Assembly: GCF_011764565.1 (NCBI RefSeq)
Contig: NZ_AP022871.1
Coordinates: 2,976,320-3,040,319 of the forward strand
DNA from: Phytohabitans suffuscus
Lineage (GTDB): Bacteria > Actinomycetota > Actinomycetes > Mycobacteriales > Micromonosporaceae
Length of the DNA stretch: 64,000 nucleotides
Direction of reading: 5' to 3'
Part shown: positions 8,367 through 18,805 of the stretch, one piece after another
How the letters are laid out: each line of letters starts with the position of its first letter
Numbering within the stretch: the stretch's first letter is position 1
Program-made: the position numbers and the translations under genes
The notes under the pieces: generated by a model
Database searches by the model: none
The model's input: the letters and a program-made list of their open reading frames with translations, nothing else
Told to the model about the DNA's origin: nothing

Positions 8367-10533
8367 GCCCGCGGCGCGCCGTCACCCTGGCTGTCCTGCT
8401 GGTCTTCGCGAGCGTGCTCTTCGTGGAGGCGTACGCCAGCGCCCGCTTCAGCCCGGACTCGACCGGCAACGACGACGACAGCAGCGAAACCGTGCCCGAC
8501 GAGATCAGCGGCGGTGGGCCGATCGTCAACGCCTCCACCGACAAGCCCCGCTCGTACCGGCTACCCCCCAAAACCGTCGCCCTCACGTTCGACGACGGGC
8601 CGGACCCGTGGTGGACGCCACGGGTACAGCGGGTGCTCGACCGGTACGGCGTCGACGCCACCTTCTTCGTCGTCGGCTCGCAGGTCGCCCGCCACCCCGA
8701 GCTGGTACGGCGGCTCGTCGCCGGCGGCCACGAGATCGGCGTGCACACGTTCACCCACCCGCGGCTGTCCACGCTGGCCAGCTGGCGGCGGCACGCCGAG
8801 TACTCGCAGACCCAGCTCGCCATCGCCCGCGCCGCCGGCGTACGCACGTCACTGCTGCGCTTCCCGTACTCCTCCCAGCCGGACGCCATCGACGACAGCG
8901 AGTGGGACCTGATCCGCGAAGCGGGCCACCTCGGGTACCTGGTCGTGGTCAACGACCGCGACAGCCGCGACTGGGCCCGGCCCGGAGTCGACGCGATCGT
9001 CCACGACGCCACGCCGCCCGGCGACTCGGGCGCCATCGTGCTGATGCACGACGCCGGCGGCAACCGGGCGCAGACCGTCGCGGCACTGGACCGGCTCATC
9101 CCCCGGCTGCTGGCCCGCGGCTACCGCTTCACCACCGTGAGCGGCGGGCTCAACGCCGCGCTCGCCCACCCCGTGCTCGCCCAGAACCCGCCCGCCTCCT
9201 CCTCCGACCGGTGGCGGGGCAGCGCGCTGGTCTGGGCGGTGCGGATCGCCGACGGCGTGCTGGCCGGCATCACGTTCCTGTTCGTCGCGGTGGGCGTGCT
9301 CGCGATCGGGCGTACCCTGCTGCTCCTCGTCCTCGCCGGCCGGCACGCCCGCCGGCGCCGCTCGGCCACCTGGTCCTGGGGCCGCCGGTCACCGAGCCGG
9401 TGTCGGTCGTCGTGCCCGCGTACAACGAGAAGGAGGGCATCGCCGCGTCCGTGCGGTCGCTCGCCACCGGCGACCACCCCGGCATCGAGGTCATCGTCGT
9501 CGACGACGGGTCCACCGACGGTACGGCGGAGATCGTCGAAGCGCTCGGACTGCCCAATGTGAAGGTCATCCGCAAGCCGAACGGCGGCAAGGCGAGCGCG
9601 CTCAACGCCGGCCTCTCGTCCGCCCGCCACGAGATCGTCGTGATGGTCGACGGCGACACGATCTTCGAGCCCGGCACGGTGCGCCGGCTCGTGCAGCCGT
9701 TCGCGGACCCGTCGGTGGGCGCGGTCGCCGGCAACGTCAAGGTGGGCAACCGGCACAGCCTCGTCGCCCGGTGGCAGCACATCGAGTACGTGATCGGGTT
9801 CAACCTCGACCGCCGCCTCTACGAGACGCTGCGCTGCATGCCGACCGTGCCCGGCGCGATCGGCGCGTTCCGGCGCCGGGCGCTGGTCAGCGCCGCCGGC
9901 ATGCGCGGGAGCCGCCCGGCCACCGACCCCGCGCGGGACGGCGGGCAGGCGGCGGACGGCGGCGCGCCGCGGGTGATGAGCGACGACACGCTCGCCGAGG
10001 ACACCGACATCACGATGTCGATGCTGCGGGCCGGCTGGCGGGTGGTGTACGAGGAGGGCGCGCGCGCCTGGACCGAGGCGCCGGAGACGCTGGCCGAGCT
10101 GTGGAAGCAGCGGTACCGGTGGAGCTACGGCACCATGCAGGCGATGTGGAAGCACCGGCACGCGCTGGTGGAGAAGGGCCCGCTCGGGCGGTTCGGCCTG
10201 CCGTTCCTGGCCCTCTTCAGCGTCGCGCTGCCGCTGCTCGCGCCGGTCATCGACCTGCTCGCCCTGTACGGCCTGCTCTTCCTCGGCTGGACCGAGACCG
10301 TGATCGCGTGGACCGGGATGCTGGCCCTGCAGGCGGGCACCGCCGCGATCGCGTTCCGGCTCGACCGGGAGAGCCACCGCCCGCTGTGGGTCCTGCCGCT
10401 GCAGCAGTTCGCGTACCGCCAGCTGATGTACCTCGTGCTGATCCAGTCGGTGGTCACCGCGCTGACCGGGGCGCGGCTGCGCTGGCAGAAGATGCACCGC
10501 ACCGGGCAGGCGGAGGTGGCCAGCCGTGCGTGA
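8363..10533 (+). CDS. Bifunctional polysaccharide deacetylase / family 2 glycosyltransferase, frame broken
   Basis: The N-terminal part has a signal anchor, then a NodB-type deacetylase domain (TFDDGPDPWW, IGVHTFTHPRLS, LLRFPYSSQP, LMHDAGG). A membrane helix (VWAVRIADGVLAGITFLFVAVGV) leads into a processive GT2 domain: VSVVVPAYNEKEG, VVDDGSTDGT, MVDGDT, EDTD, QRYRW, then several C-terminal helices. The frame slips by one missing base between about 9340 and 9385 (AGRHARRR to GHLVLGPP). Restored length is about 723 aa. This fusion layout is known in actinobacteria, including MatB of Streptomyces, implicated in poly-GlcNAc synthesis. The product here is inferred to be a deacetylated amino-sugar polymer. 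The ATG overlaps the previous stop. Confidence 0.88.
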
Positions 10534-11545
10534 CCGGTACCTCGACTCGCTCCGTGCCGCCGCGATCGTCCGGGTGATCGTCTACCACGCGTTCCCGGTG
10601 GCCTGGCTCGGCTACGCGTTCCCCGCGATGGGCGTGATGTTCGGTATCGGCGGCTCGCTGATGGCCCACTCGCTGGACCGCTCGAACGGCGCCCCGGACC
10701 GCGTGCTGGCGAGCCGGCTGCGGCGGCTGCTTCCCGCGTTCTGGGCGCTCGGCGCGGTGGTGGTGCCCGCGATGCTCTGGGCCGGCTGGCCCGACCGTCC
10801 ACATTGGCCGAAGCTGCTGCTGTGGCTGGCGCCGGTCGCCCAACCGCCGGGGAACGCCTGGGCGGTGCCCGCGACCGAGGTGCTGTGGTACATCGTCACG
10901 TACCTGTGGTTCGTCCTGCTCTCGCCGATCCTGCTGTGGGTGTACCGCCGATGGCCCCTGCGGACCGTGCTGGTCCCCCTGGCCCTCGTGCTGATGGTGG
11001 GTGACTCCGGCGTGGTGAGCGACCTGGCCACGTTCGGCGCGTGCTGGATCGTCGGCTTCGCCCACCGCGACGGCGCGCTGCGCCGCATGGCGACCCCGCT
11101 GCTGGCGGCGCTGGCGGCCGGGTGCGTCGCGGCCGGCGTCGCGTGGGTCGTGCTGCTCTCGCCCGGAAGCTACGACCTCAACGAGATCCCGCCCGCGCAG
11201 GCGCTCTACTCGCTGGGCTTCGTGCTCGTGCTGCTGCGCGTGTCGCCCCGGCTGACCTGGCGCCCGTTCGTGCGCGTGGTGTCCGCGGTGAACTCCCGCG
11301 CCGTCACCATCTACCTCTGGCACAACCCGGCCATCGCCATGTGCTTCGTGGTCGGCGACGCGGTGGGCGCGTGGCGGCTCGGCGGCGTGGGTTACCTGGC
11401 GGTGGCCCTGGCCCTGCTGCTGGTACCGCTGCTGGCGCTGGGCTGGATCGAAGACGTCGCCGCCCGCCGCCGGCCACGGCTGCTCCCCTGGGACGGCGGC
11501 GGTCGAGCGCCCGCGAAACAACCGCAGAACGTCTCCGGAGGTTAG
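10526..11545 (+). CDS. Acyltransferase-3 family membrane protein
   Basis: 339 aa with about ten hydrophobic helices and the family N-terminus RYLDSLRAAAIVRVIVYHAF. The Arg and His of this region are conserved in acyltransferase 3 proteins that O-acylate surface glycans. LPAFWALGAVVV and SRAVTIYLWHNPAI also fit. GTG at 10526 overlaps the end of the glycosyltransferase by 8 bp, so it is the third gene of the polysaccharide operon and probably decorates its product. Its stop overlaps the convergent hemerythrin gene by 4 bp. Confidence 0.85.
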   Translation: MRDRYLDSLRAAAIVRVIVYHAFPVAWLGYAFPAMGVMFGIGGSLMAHSLDRSNGAPDRVLASRLRRLLPAFWALGAVVVPAMLWAGWPDRPHWPKLLLWLAPVAQPPGNAWAVPATEVLWYIVTYLWFVLLSPILLWVYRRWPLRTVLVPLALVLMVGDSGVVSDLATFGACWIVGFAHRDGALRRMATPLLAALAAGCVAAGVAWVVLLSPGSYDLNEIPPAQALYSLGFVLVLLRVSPRLTWRPFVRVVSAVNSRAVTIYLWHNPAIAMCFVVGDAVGAWRLGGVGYLAVALALLLVPLLALGWIEDVAARRRPRLLPWDGGGRAPAKQPQNVSGG

Positions 11546-12177
11546 CCGTCCCACCCCCAGATGCCCAGCCGCGCGTACGCCGGCTGCCACTCGTCGCGGT
11601 ACGCCGCGAGCAGCGGCGCCGGCAGCGTGCCGAGGAGCCGGTCGACCCGCTCCGGGTCGACGCCGTCCAGCACCCACGGCAGGTAGCGCGCCAGGCCGCC
11701 GGTGCCGATCCGGGTGCGGTGCAGCTCGCCGAAGCGCGCCCAGCCCCTCTCGTCGAGGGTCACCCCGATCAGCGGAAGCGCCTGCTTCTCCTCGTGGCGC
11801 AGGTGACCGCCCAGCCCCGTGGCCAGGGCGTCCACCAGGCCGCCGAGGCGCTCCAGGCCGGTGTCGCGGTCGGCGAGGGCCGCGTCGACGCCTTCGAGGA
11901 GCGGGTCGATCGCGGCGTGCTCGGCCTCCATGGCGTCGAGCAGCGCGAGGTCGTCGGGCTTCTCCGCGAGCGCGTCCCGCAGCGGCGGCCAGAGCGCGTC
12001 GTCCTCGGAGGTGTGATGCACCCGCAGGTACTCCTTGAACATCTCCCACCCGGTCGCGGTCCGGAGGACCTCGCGCGGGTCGCCGTCCCGCCGGGCCGCG
12101 ATACGGGCGACACGCTCCACCTCCCGCCGCAGCGCGTCGTGGAACGCGTACATCATCGTCATGTCCAGCGTGGCCAT
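11542..12177 (-). CDS. Hemerythrin (HHE) domain protein
   Basis: 211 aa cytosolic four-helix-bundle domain with non-haem di-iron ligands visible as FHDALRREVERV, VHHTSEDDALWPPL, EAEHAAIDPLL and HLRHEEKQALPLIG. The C-terminal ~70 residues (ARYLPWVLDGVDPERV...) resemble an appendage seen in actinobacterial HHE proteins. The likely role is O2/NO or iron handling. ATG at 12177 has a GGGGAG ribosome site 6 nt upstream. The upstream region carries an operator-like palindrome. Confidence 0.9.
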   Translation of the reverse strand: MATLDMTMMYAFHDALRREVERVARIAARRDGDPREVLRTATGWEMFKEYLRVHHTSEDDALWPPLRDALAEKPDDLALLDAMEAEHAAIDPLLEGVDAALADRDTGLERLGGLVDALATGLGGHLRHEEKQALPLIGVTLDERGWARFGELHRTRIGTGGLARYLPWVLDGVDPERVDRLLGTLPAPLLAAYRDEWQPAYARLGIWGWDG

Positions 12178-12197
12178 GTGCCGCTCCCCGTCCGTAG

Positions 12198-12218
12198 CGT
12201 TAGTGGCCCTAACGTTAG
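12198..12218. promoter_or_regulatory. Operator-like palindrome upstream of the hemerythrin gene
   Basis: CGTTAG-TGGCC-CTAACG is followed without gap by a second CGTTAG arm, so CTAACGTTAG is itself a perfect 10-bp palindrome. Three alternating half-sites lie about 20 bp before the start codon. The form suits a dimeric TetR/MarR-type repressor, but no regulator gene is adjacent. Confidence 0.5.
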
Positions 12219-12666
12219 TCGCACGAACGGTTTTCGCCAAGATGGCTCCGGTCACAGGGAGTGGCCATCCGGGTGACCCGGGCCGACCGGTCGGCGGACC
12301 GCCGGGCCGACCCAACCGCGCACCGGCGACACGCTCGGCTCGGCCACAATCGCCGTCCAGCCATAAGGCCGAAACGCCCGGACACGGCCTTGAATCAAAA
12401 ACCTGTCACGGTCGTTGCTCCCCCCATAGGAGGATGGCGACCATCGCAAGGGCTGCAGGCAGTGTTCGCGCGGGCAACAAGAAGTAGCGCGAGGGGTATC
12501 CAACGACCGCAGTTGATGCGATGCTTTTGATCTGCAGGCGAGTTGCGGACCGTACTACAACACACTAGGTTCAGGGCCAGAATCGGGCTTTTGGTCCAAA
12601 CTTAGACGCGTTGTGCGTTCCTGAGTGAATCAGGCTCAGGTTTTCCACGACTTGACGGGAGGCCAG
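12219..12666. other. Intergenic region, nothing recognised
   Basis: About 450 bp between the hemerythrin gene and the alpha/beta hydrolase. The last 200 bp are noticeably richer in A/T. An AGGAGG at 12430 runs straight into an ATG with a 17-codon ORF, but zero spacing makes this unlikely to be translated. Confidence 0.4.
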
Positions 12667-13617
12667 GTGACGCTGCCGCAGGCGCATCCGGACGCCCTGG
12701 TGGATCGGGGCGACCGCAAGCTGGCGGTTGACATCACCGGAGATCCGGGTGGCTACCCGATCTTCCTGATGCACGGCACTCCCGGTAGCCGAAACGGCCC
12801 GAAGCCTCGCAGCATCGTCCTGCACCGGATGGGCATCCGGCTCATCTCCTACGACCGGCCCGGCTACGGCGAATCGCACCCTATGCCCGGTCGCTCGGTC
12901 GGCGACGCGGCAGACGACGTGCGAGCCATTGCCGACGCACTCGGCATCGATACCTTCGCTGTTGTGGGCCGTTCCGGTGGTGGACCACACGCGCTCGCCT
13001 GCGCCGCGAAAATGCCCACGCGCGTGACAAGCACGGCCGCCCTCGTCAGCTTCGCCCCGCCCAATGCCGCCGGCCTGAACTGGTATGACGGCATGTCCGA
13101 GCAGAACGTCACGGAGTACACGAGGGCGGACACCGAGCTTTCGGAGCTGGTCGAAGACGTAAAGAAGCGGACCTATGAGATGCAGGACGATCCGGGCACC
13201 CTGGTCCGCCTCATCGACTCGGCCCTGTGCGCGTTCGACCGGCGGGTGATCGACGACCGCGCCCTGCGGAGGCTGATCACCGACAGCTACAAGATCGCGG
13301 TCAGGCAGGGGCCGTACGGTTGGATCGACGACACCGCCGCCCTCCGCAAAGATTGGGGCTTCTCCCTCCGGGACATCGCGGCGCCCGTGCTGCTGTGGCA
13401 CGGCGAGCAGGACGAGTTCGCGCCACAGAGCCACACCCGGTGGCTGGGCACGCAGATCCCGCACGCGCAGGTCCAGATCCAGCCCGAGGCGGGGCATTTC
13501 GCGGCCGTCGAGATCCTGCCCAACATCCTCGTGTGGCTGACCGACCCGCAGGCGCCGATCCCCACCGTCGACATGGTGGGCAGCACCGCCCGCCTCGGCG
13601 TCGGCGTGGCCGGATAG
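12667..13617 (+). CDS. Alpha/beta-fold hydrolase
   Basis: 316 aa. Core motifs: oxyanion region LMHGTPGSRNGP, YDRPGYGESHP, nucleophile elbow VVGRSGGGPHAL (Ser in GxSxG), acid loop LLWHGEQDEFAP and catalytic His in EAGHFAAVE. The substrate is unknown; the layout resembles haloalkane dehalogenase/epoxide hydrolase-like or proline iminopeptidase-like enzymes. I chose GTG at 12667, with GGGAGG 4 nt upstream. GTG at 12625 would add 14 residues without a ribosome site. It is convergent with fxsT, separated by a hairpin, and probably unrelated to the FXS system. Confidence 0.88.
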   Translation: MTLPQAHPDALVDRGDRKLAVDITGDPGGYPIFLMHGTPGSRNGPKPRSIVLHRMGIRLISYDRPGYGESHPMPGRSVGDAADDVRAIADALGIDTFAVVGRSGGGPHALACAAKMPTRVTSTAALVSFAPPNAAGLNWYDGMSEQNVTEYTRADTELSELVEDVKKRTYEMQDDPGTLVRLIDSALCAFDRRVIDDRALRRLITDSYKIAVRQGPYGWIDDTAALRKDWGFSLRDIAAPVLLWHGEQDEFAPQSHTRWLGTQIPHAQVQIQPEAGHFAAVEILPNILVWLTDPQAPIPTVDMVGSTARLGVGVAG

Positions 13618-13630
13618 GGCTCCGGCCACG
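13605..13630. terminator. Bidirectional hairpin between the hydrolase gene and fxsT
   Basis: Perfect 10-bp stem CGTGGCCGGA / TCCGGCCACG with a 6-nt loop that contains the TAG stop of the hydrolase gene. It lies between two convergent genes and can act on both strands. No U-tract follows, as is common in actinobacteria. Confidence 0.6.
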
Positions 13631-13642
13631 CGCCCCGGCGTC

Positions 13643-16600
13643 TCAGTACGGGTGGGGGTCGAGGATCCGGCGGCTCAGCGTCCCCTGCCGGAGTTCGTGC
13701 ACCGTCGGGTGGTCGCTGCCGATGGTCTCGAGGAGCTGGAGCCCCGGACCGGGCAGCGTCCCGTCGGGCTCGATCCCGTCGAGGATCTTCTTGGCGAGGC
13801 TCGTGTTGGCGAGGCACGCGAGCGTGTCCGGGTGGTTCGGTCCGAGAGTCTGCGCCATCTGGTCGGCGACCAGCCGCATCCGCTCGTGCGCGGCCTCCCG
13901 CTGCCCCACCTCCATCAGGCAGCCGGCGAGGTTGACCGTGGCCGCCAGGGTGTAGGGATGCCGGTCGCCGAGGGCGCGCTCGAACTCGGCCGTGGCTCGC
14001 ACCGCCCACTCCAGCGCGCGTTCGTGGTCGCCGGCGACGCGGGCCGCCACACAGAGGTTGTTCAGGCACACGACCGAGTGCGGATGCCGGTCGCCGAGGG
14101 TCTTGCGGTATGCCTCCTCGACCGACTCCATCTCGACGCTGCCCATCTCCAGCTCGCCGTTGACCAGGAAGTTGGCCGACCGGCTCAAGCGGCAGGCGAG
14201 CGTGTCGGGGCTGGTCGGCCCGAAGCGCTCGTTGAGCCGCCGGTAGGCGTCCTCCAGGTGCTGGGACGCCTCGTTGGCCCGCCCCGCGCTGCGCAGTGAC
14301 ACCGCGAGGTTGGCCTGCGCGTTGAGCGAGCCACGGTCGTCCGGCCCGTACCCCTCCAGGTAGCTCTGCAGGACCCGCTGGAGGAAGACGACGGACCGCT
14401 CGTACTCGCCGGCCTCGCGCATGTCGCGTCCCAGCGAGGACGCCGACAGCAGCGTGTCCTGGTGATCGCGACCGAGCACCTGGCGACGCCGCTCGTAGAC
14501 CTGCTCGTCGAGCGCTCGCGCGGCACGGAAGTCGCCGAGGGCGCGGTGCGATACCGCGAGGTTGCTCGCCGCGGTCATGGTGCGCGGGTGGTCCTCGCCG
14601 AGGACCTTCTGCCACGCCTGCATGGTCTCCGCGTCGCGCGGCAGGGCCTCGTCGTAGCGGCCGAGTGCGCGAAGGTCGCCGGCCAGGCTGCCCGCCGTCA
14701 TCAGCGTGTGCGGGTGCTCCTGTCCCAGCAGCGCCTGCTGCGCCTGGAGAACGTCTTCGTTGAGCTGCCGGGACTCGGTGAACCGGCCCAGCGCCCGGAG
14801 GATGTTGCCGAGGTTGAACTGCAGGTGCAGCAGCTGCCGGGCGACGGAGCTGGAGCCCTCCGGGTCAGCAGCCAGCATCTCCTGCCAGGCTTCGACGGTC
14901 AGCCGGGCGACCCGCTCGCCCTGCAGCAGGTCGCCGCCGAGCCAGAGGAAACGCACGCGGTCGATCAGCAGCTGGCGTACCTCCGCCTCGGCTGACGTGA
15001 TCGCGCCGGAGGCCTCCAGGTGCGGCCACAGCCGGCGGTACCGGGGCCAGGCCCGCCGGTCGTCGACATCCGCGCTCGGCCTCGACCCGGCGAGGACGAC
15101 CTGCACCTGCCGCCGCGCCGCGTCGAGCTCCTCGTCGCTCATGCGGTCGCGGACGACAGCTTGGAGCACCCGGTGCATCTGGACCTGCCCCGCGTGCGGG
15201 TCCAGCTTGATCAGCGCCAGCCGGCTCATCTGCTGGATCGGCGCACCCCGCATCACGCGCTCGGAGACGCTCGGGTCGATCGGAGCCAGCGCCTCCGCCA
15301 TCCGGTCGCTGGTCAACAGGTCGAGCGCGATCTCGGGCGCGAACACCGCGCAGTACTGCAGCAACCGGTAGGCCGCCGGCGACTGCTGCTTGAGGCGGTC
15401 GAGGGACAGGTCCCAGGTGCGCTGTGCGGAAAGCGCCAGCGGGCCGTGCCGTTCGACCTCGTGCAGGTACTCCGCCGGGGTCGCGCCCGTCTCCGCGAGC
15501 CACGCGCCGGCGACCGCGACGGCGATCGGCAGGTCGCCGAGCACCTCGGCGATGCTGTTCGCCTCGGCCTCGGTTATCCTCTCGACCCGCTGTCGCAGGT
15601 GGGCGATCGACTCGGTGCGGCGGAACACGTCGATCGGGATCTGGTTGGTGCTCTCGGACCACGCCACGTTTCGCGAGGTCACCATCACGTGGCCGCTGCC
15701 GTCCTGCGGCACCGGCGGGATGAACGGGCTGACCCTGTCGACAGCCTCGGCGTTGTCGTAGACGATCAGCCAGCGCCGGCCGGCCTCGCCGCTGCGCAGC
15801 TTCTGCAGGACCGCGCGGGCGATGTCCGCCGCGGTGTCCGTCACCTCGACGGCGACACCCACCTGCGGCGCCATGTCGGCCAGTGCGGAGTCGACGAACT
15901 CCGGCGGGTCGGCCTGCACCCACCACACCACGTCGTACGCGGTCCGGAACCGGTGGACGTACTCGATCGCGAGCTGCGTCTTGCCGATACCGCCCATGCC
16001 CTGCAGGGCCACGGGCAGCGCGGTGGGCTGGTTTCGCTGCTGGATGACGTACGCCTGGCCGCCGGAGAGCAGCTGCTCGCGCAGGCGGGTCAGCTCACCC
16101 TCGCGACCGGTGAACCGCGCGTTTCGGGCGGGCGCGCCGAACACCCTCGGCTCCAGCCCGGGAAGCGCGGGCCCGACTGGCCGTTGGCCGCCTGGGCCGC
16201 GGCGGGCTGCCGGCCGATCAGCCGCAGGATGCGGTCGACCGCCACGGACGCGGACTGGTTGACGAGCGTCGTCGACTTCTCCGCCGGGAACTCCGGCAGC
16301 GGGCGGATGTCCGAGACGTAGACCGCGAGCGGCGCGCCGGAACCCACCGGCTCCAGCGGCGGCATCGCGCTCGGGTTCGCGGCGAGATAGCTGTGCGAGA
16401 TGATCGTCAACGTGCGGGTCGTGCCCTGCCGCCGCTCTTCGCCCTTGCCGGATCCGGCCTGGCTGCCCTGCACGTGGACGTCCGCAAGGATGAGCTGGCG
16501 CTCGATCCACTCGGCCCACACCTGGTCCTCGGCCGCGTACCGGAGCACGATCTGGTCGTCCGGCAGGTCGGGGTACCTGCGCTCGTAGCGGCTCTTTTCC

Positions 16601-17565
16601 CGGATCCGCAGGCTCTCGTCCATCACTGGAAGGGACGCGTGCTTGCCGTCGGTGATGTACGAGGTCAGCGTCTCGTAGGCGGCCAGCAGCGAGGTGCGCG
16701 AACCGGGCGGGTCGCCGAATACCGCGAGCGTCTCCTCGTAGGCGTAGAAGGCGCGGTAGGGCACCTCGACCTCCGACCAGTAGCGCCGCCGCTCGGGCTC
16801 GGTCATGTCGGCGGGGAGGTCCTTGAAGAAGCGCACGGCCAGCGCGCGGCCCGCCTCGACCTTCTCCTTTTCCGCCTGGTCGACCCGCATCGGCACCGGA
16901 AGGATCCGCGGCTGCCGCTTCATCCTGGTCCGCTGGTTTCGGGTTTTGCGCGCCACTCGGGCCGCGCCCTCCATGCCCTGGTCGCTCAAGGTGAAACAGT
17001 CGACAAGAATGTCGGGCAAATGCAGGGTGCAAATGTCGGCGACATCGCTCAGCCCGGTGCGGCTGTCGACGAGTGTGTAGTCCCAGCGGCGCTTCATGTC
17101 CGCCCGGAGCGCGTCGAAGAACCTGGCGCCCTGGAGCCGGTTGTAGAAGTTTTCCCAGTCCAGCGCGCCGACCGTGACGGCGTAGTCGTCGTTTTGCCGG
17201 CCGGCGGACAGGAAATCGAGGCTGCCACCACCGGGAAAGCTCCAGTTGATGGTGAACGGGTATCGCACCCTGACGAAGTCTTCGAGCCAGTCGTCGGGGC
17301 GTGCCGTCGCCGACTGGGAAATGGTCGCGTCCTCGTACTCGCGAATCAGGTCGATGACCCCGCCGGTGCCGCGCAGGTCGTCTTCGCGCAGGTAGGGCTT
17401 GAAGAAGCGGTGGAGACCGGGCGACTCAAGATCCCAGTCGGCGATGAGCACGCGGTTACCGTTAGCGGCCAGAATCCACGCCACGTTGGCGAGCGCCATG
17501 CTTCGCCCCGTGCCACCTTTGTACGAGTAGAAGGTGATTACGCTGCCACCGCGATCTTCACTCAT
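13643..17565 (-). CDS. fxsT: FxSxx-COOH system giant protein FxsT (ParA-like ATPase, TIR-like, NB-ARC, TPR), frame broken
   Basis: The start matches the FxsT family: ITFYSYKGGTGRSMALANVAWILAANG with a deviant Walker A (about residues 15-22), ADWDLESPG and YTLVDSRTGLSD. About 320-440 is TIR-like (QIVLRYAAEDQVWAEWIERQL, IISHSYLAANPS). About 520 on is an NB-ARC/STAND domain (LQGMGGIGKTQLAIEYVHRF, RRWLIVYDNAE, VTSRN), and about 880-1300 holds many tetratricopeptide repeats (HPHTLMTAGSLAGDLRALGRYDEA). The frame slips by one missing base near 16155-16180; the restored ~1307 aa matches the usual size. ATG at 17565 overlaps fxsC by 8 bp. The role in FXS biosynthesis is unproven; signalling or assembly is likely. 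Confidence 0.88.
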
Positions 17566-18805
17566 CGTTGGTCGTCCCAGCACTAGTAGTCGGCGGATTC
17601 TCCGGGTCGGTAAGACGGAAACGTACGCCCGGATCTCCACCAGGCGCCGAAACGGGGCCGTGCTTCAAAAACTGTCGCCGAGCCTCGGTGACCAGGTTCG
17701 GCATGATGTCGACGAACTCCTGCAACTGACTTACCCGGGCGGGGTTTGCCACACCGGCGCGCAAGAGCATATCCACCGCTTCGGCGGCCAGGCGATCGGC
17801 GCGCGTGGAGTCCGGCGCGGCCTCGTCGACGACCACGAGGGGACGCACCCACGGCGGGAGAGCCTTGGCGACGGAGAGCAGCGCCTCCTCGCCGTCGTCC
17901 GTCTCCATGGTCAGCGGGTCGATCAGCAGCACCGTCGGGTAGGCGTGGAAAAGGTCCTCGGACGCGGCGAAGTCGGCGATCCGGGTGGGAAGCAGGCCGA
18001 GCCGCTCCGCCGTGCTCGCCACGTACTCCGCCGCAGGTAGGACCTGGTCACCGGCGAACGGACGCCAGGCCCTGCTCGCCGCGCCGTAGACGCCGGGCCG
18101 CAGTGCCGCCGACGGGCTGCTCCACGTCGGGGCGAGCACCGACGCCACGAACTTCGGTGACGCGTCGGGCGCGGGGATCCGCTCCAGGACGAGATCGGAG
18201 GTCGGCGTGAGGGCGGAGTCGCGGACCGCGGCGACGATGCGGTCGGCGAGCCGGTCGACGAGCTGCCGGTACTGGTCGCGGTAATAGCTCAGCATGCACA
18301 AAGCGCGAAGGCCGTTTTCCTGGTACTCCGGGACGTCTTCCCCGAGCGCCATGGCCGGCTGCACCTCGAGCGGCGAATCCCACGGCGGAAACGGAATCCA
18401 GAGCACCGGAATGATGCGGTCGCCCGACTCCCCCGAGCTGGACGCCGCCAAGCGCTGGCGAAACGCCGCGTGCTCCTTCATCGGCCACGGATTCTTGAAG
18501 TAGCTCGGCGAGTAGAGCGGCACGAAGACCTCGGCGGCCCCGAGGGCCTCGGTCAGAGTGGCGTTCCAGTCTGAACCGGGATCCACCTCGTGGTCGATGA
18601 ACCCGGGTCGGATCCCCACTCTCGGAATTGCGCGGTGCTCCACGGCCTCTACCAGATCGCGGAAGAACGTGTGCACCCAGGGATCCACGGACGCGTATGG
18701 CTGACCCGGCGTCTGGACACCCGGCGGTGAATGCGCATAGCTGAGGAAGAAATAGGACCCCTGGCCGGCTCGCCGCGGCGAGGCCGGATCGCTGAACGAG
18801 CTCAT
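17558..18805 (-). CDS. fxsC: TIR-like protein FxsC (second copy)
   Basis: 415 aa. The N-terminal TIR-like domain (YFFLSYAHS, HTFFRDLVEAVEHRA, NATLTEALGAAEVFVPLYSPSYFKNPWPMKEHAAF, IIPVLWIPF) resembles the FxsC family of FXS systems. The second half (about 230-415) contains another alpha/beta region (PTVLLIDPLTMETDDGEEALLSVAKALPPWVRPLVVVDE), possibly a receiver-like fold. ATG at 18805 follows a GGAGGAAGG site and overlaps the TGA of the preceding copy (ATGA). Whether the TIR fold has NADase activity cannot be read from sequence alone. Confidence 0.85.
   Translation of the reverse strand: MSSFSDPASPRRAGQGSYFFLSYAHSPPGVQTPGQPYASVDPWVHTFFRDLVEAVEHRAIPRVGIRPGFIDHEVDPGSDWNATLTEALGAAEVFVPLYSPSYFKNPWPMKEHAAFRQRLAASSSGESGDRIIPVLWIPFPPWDSPLEVQPAMALGEDVPEYQENGLRALCMLSYYRDQYRQLVDRLADRIVAAVRDSALTPTSDLVLERIPAPDASPKFVASVLAPTWSSPSAALRPGVYGAASRAWRPFAGDQVLPAAEYVASTAERLGLLPTRIADFAASEDLFHAYPTVLLIDPLTMETDDGEEALLSVAKALPPWVRPLVVVDEAAPDSTRADRLAAEAVDMLLRAGVANPARVSQLQEFVDIMPNLVTEARRQFLKHGPVSAPGGDPGVRFRLTDPENPPTTSAGTTNDE

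Noticed and set aside
8347-9380. Upstream extension of the GT2 frame as protein
   Set aside because: This part is Arg/Pro-rich shadow sequence over the deacetylase gene; the true N-terminus is the deacetylase in the other frame.
12434-12487. 17-codon ORF after AGGAGG
   Set aside because: The ribosome site abuts the ATG with no spacing, and the peptide has no recognisable features.
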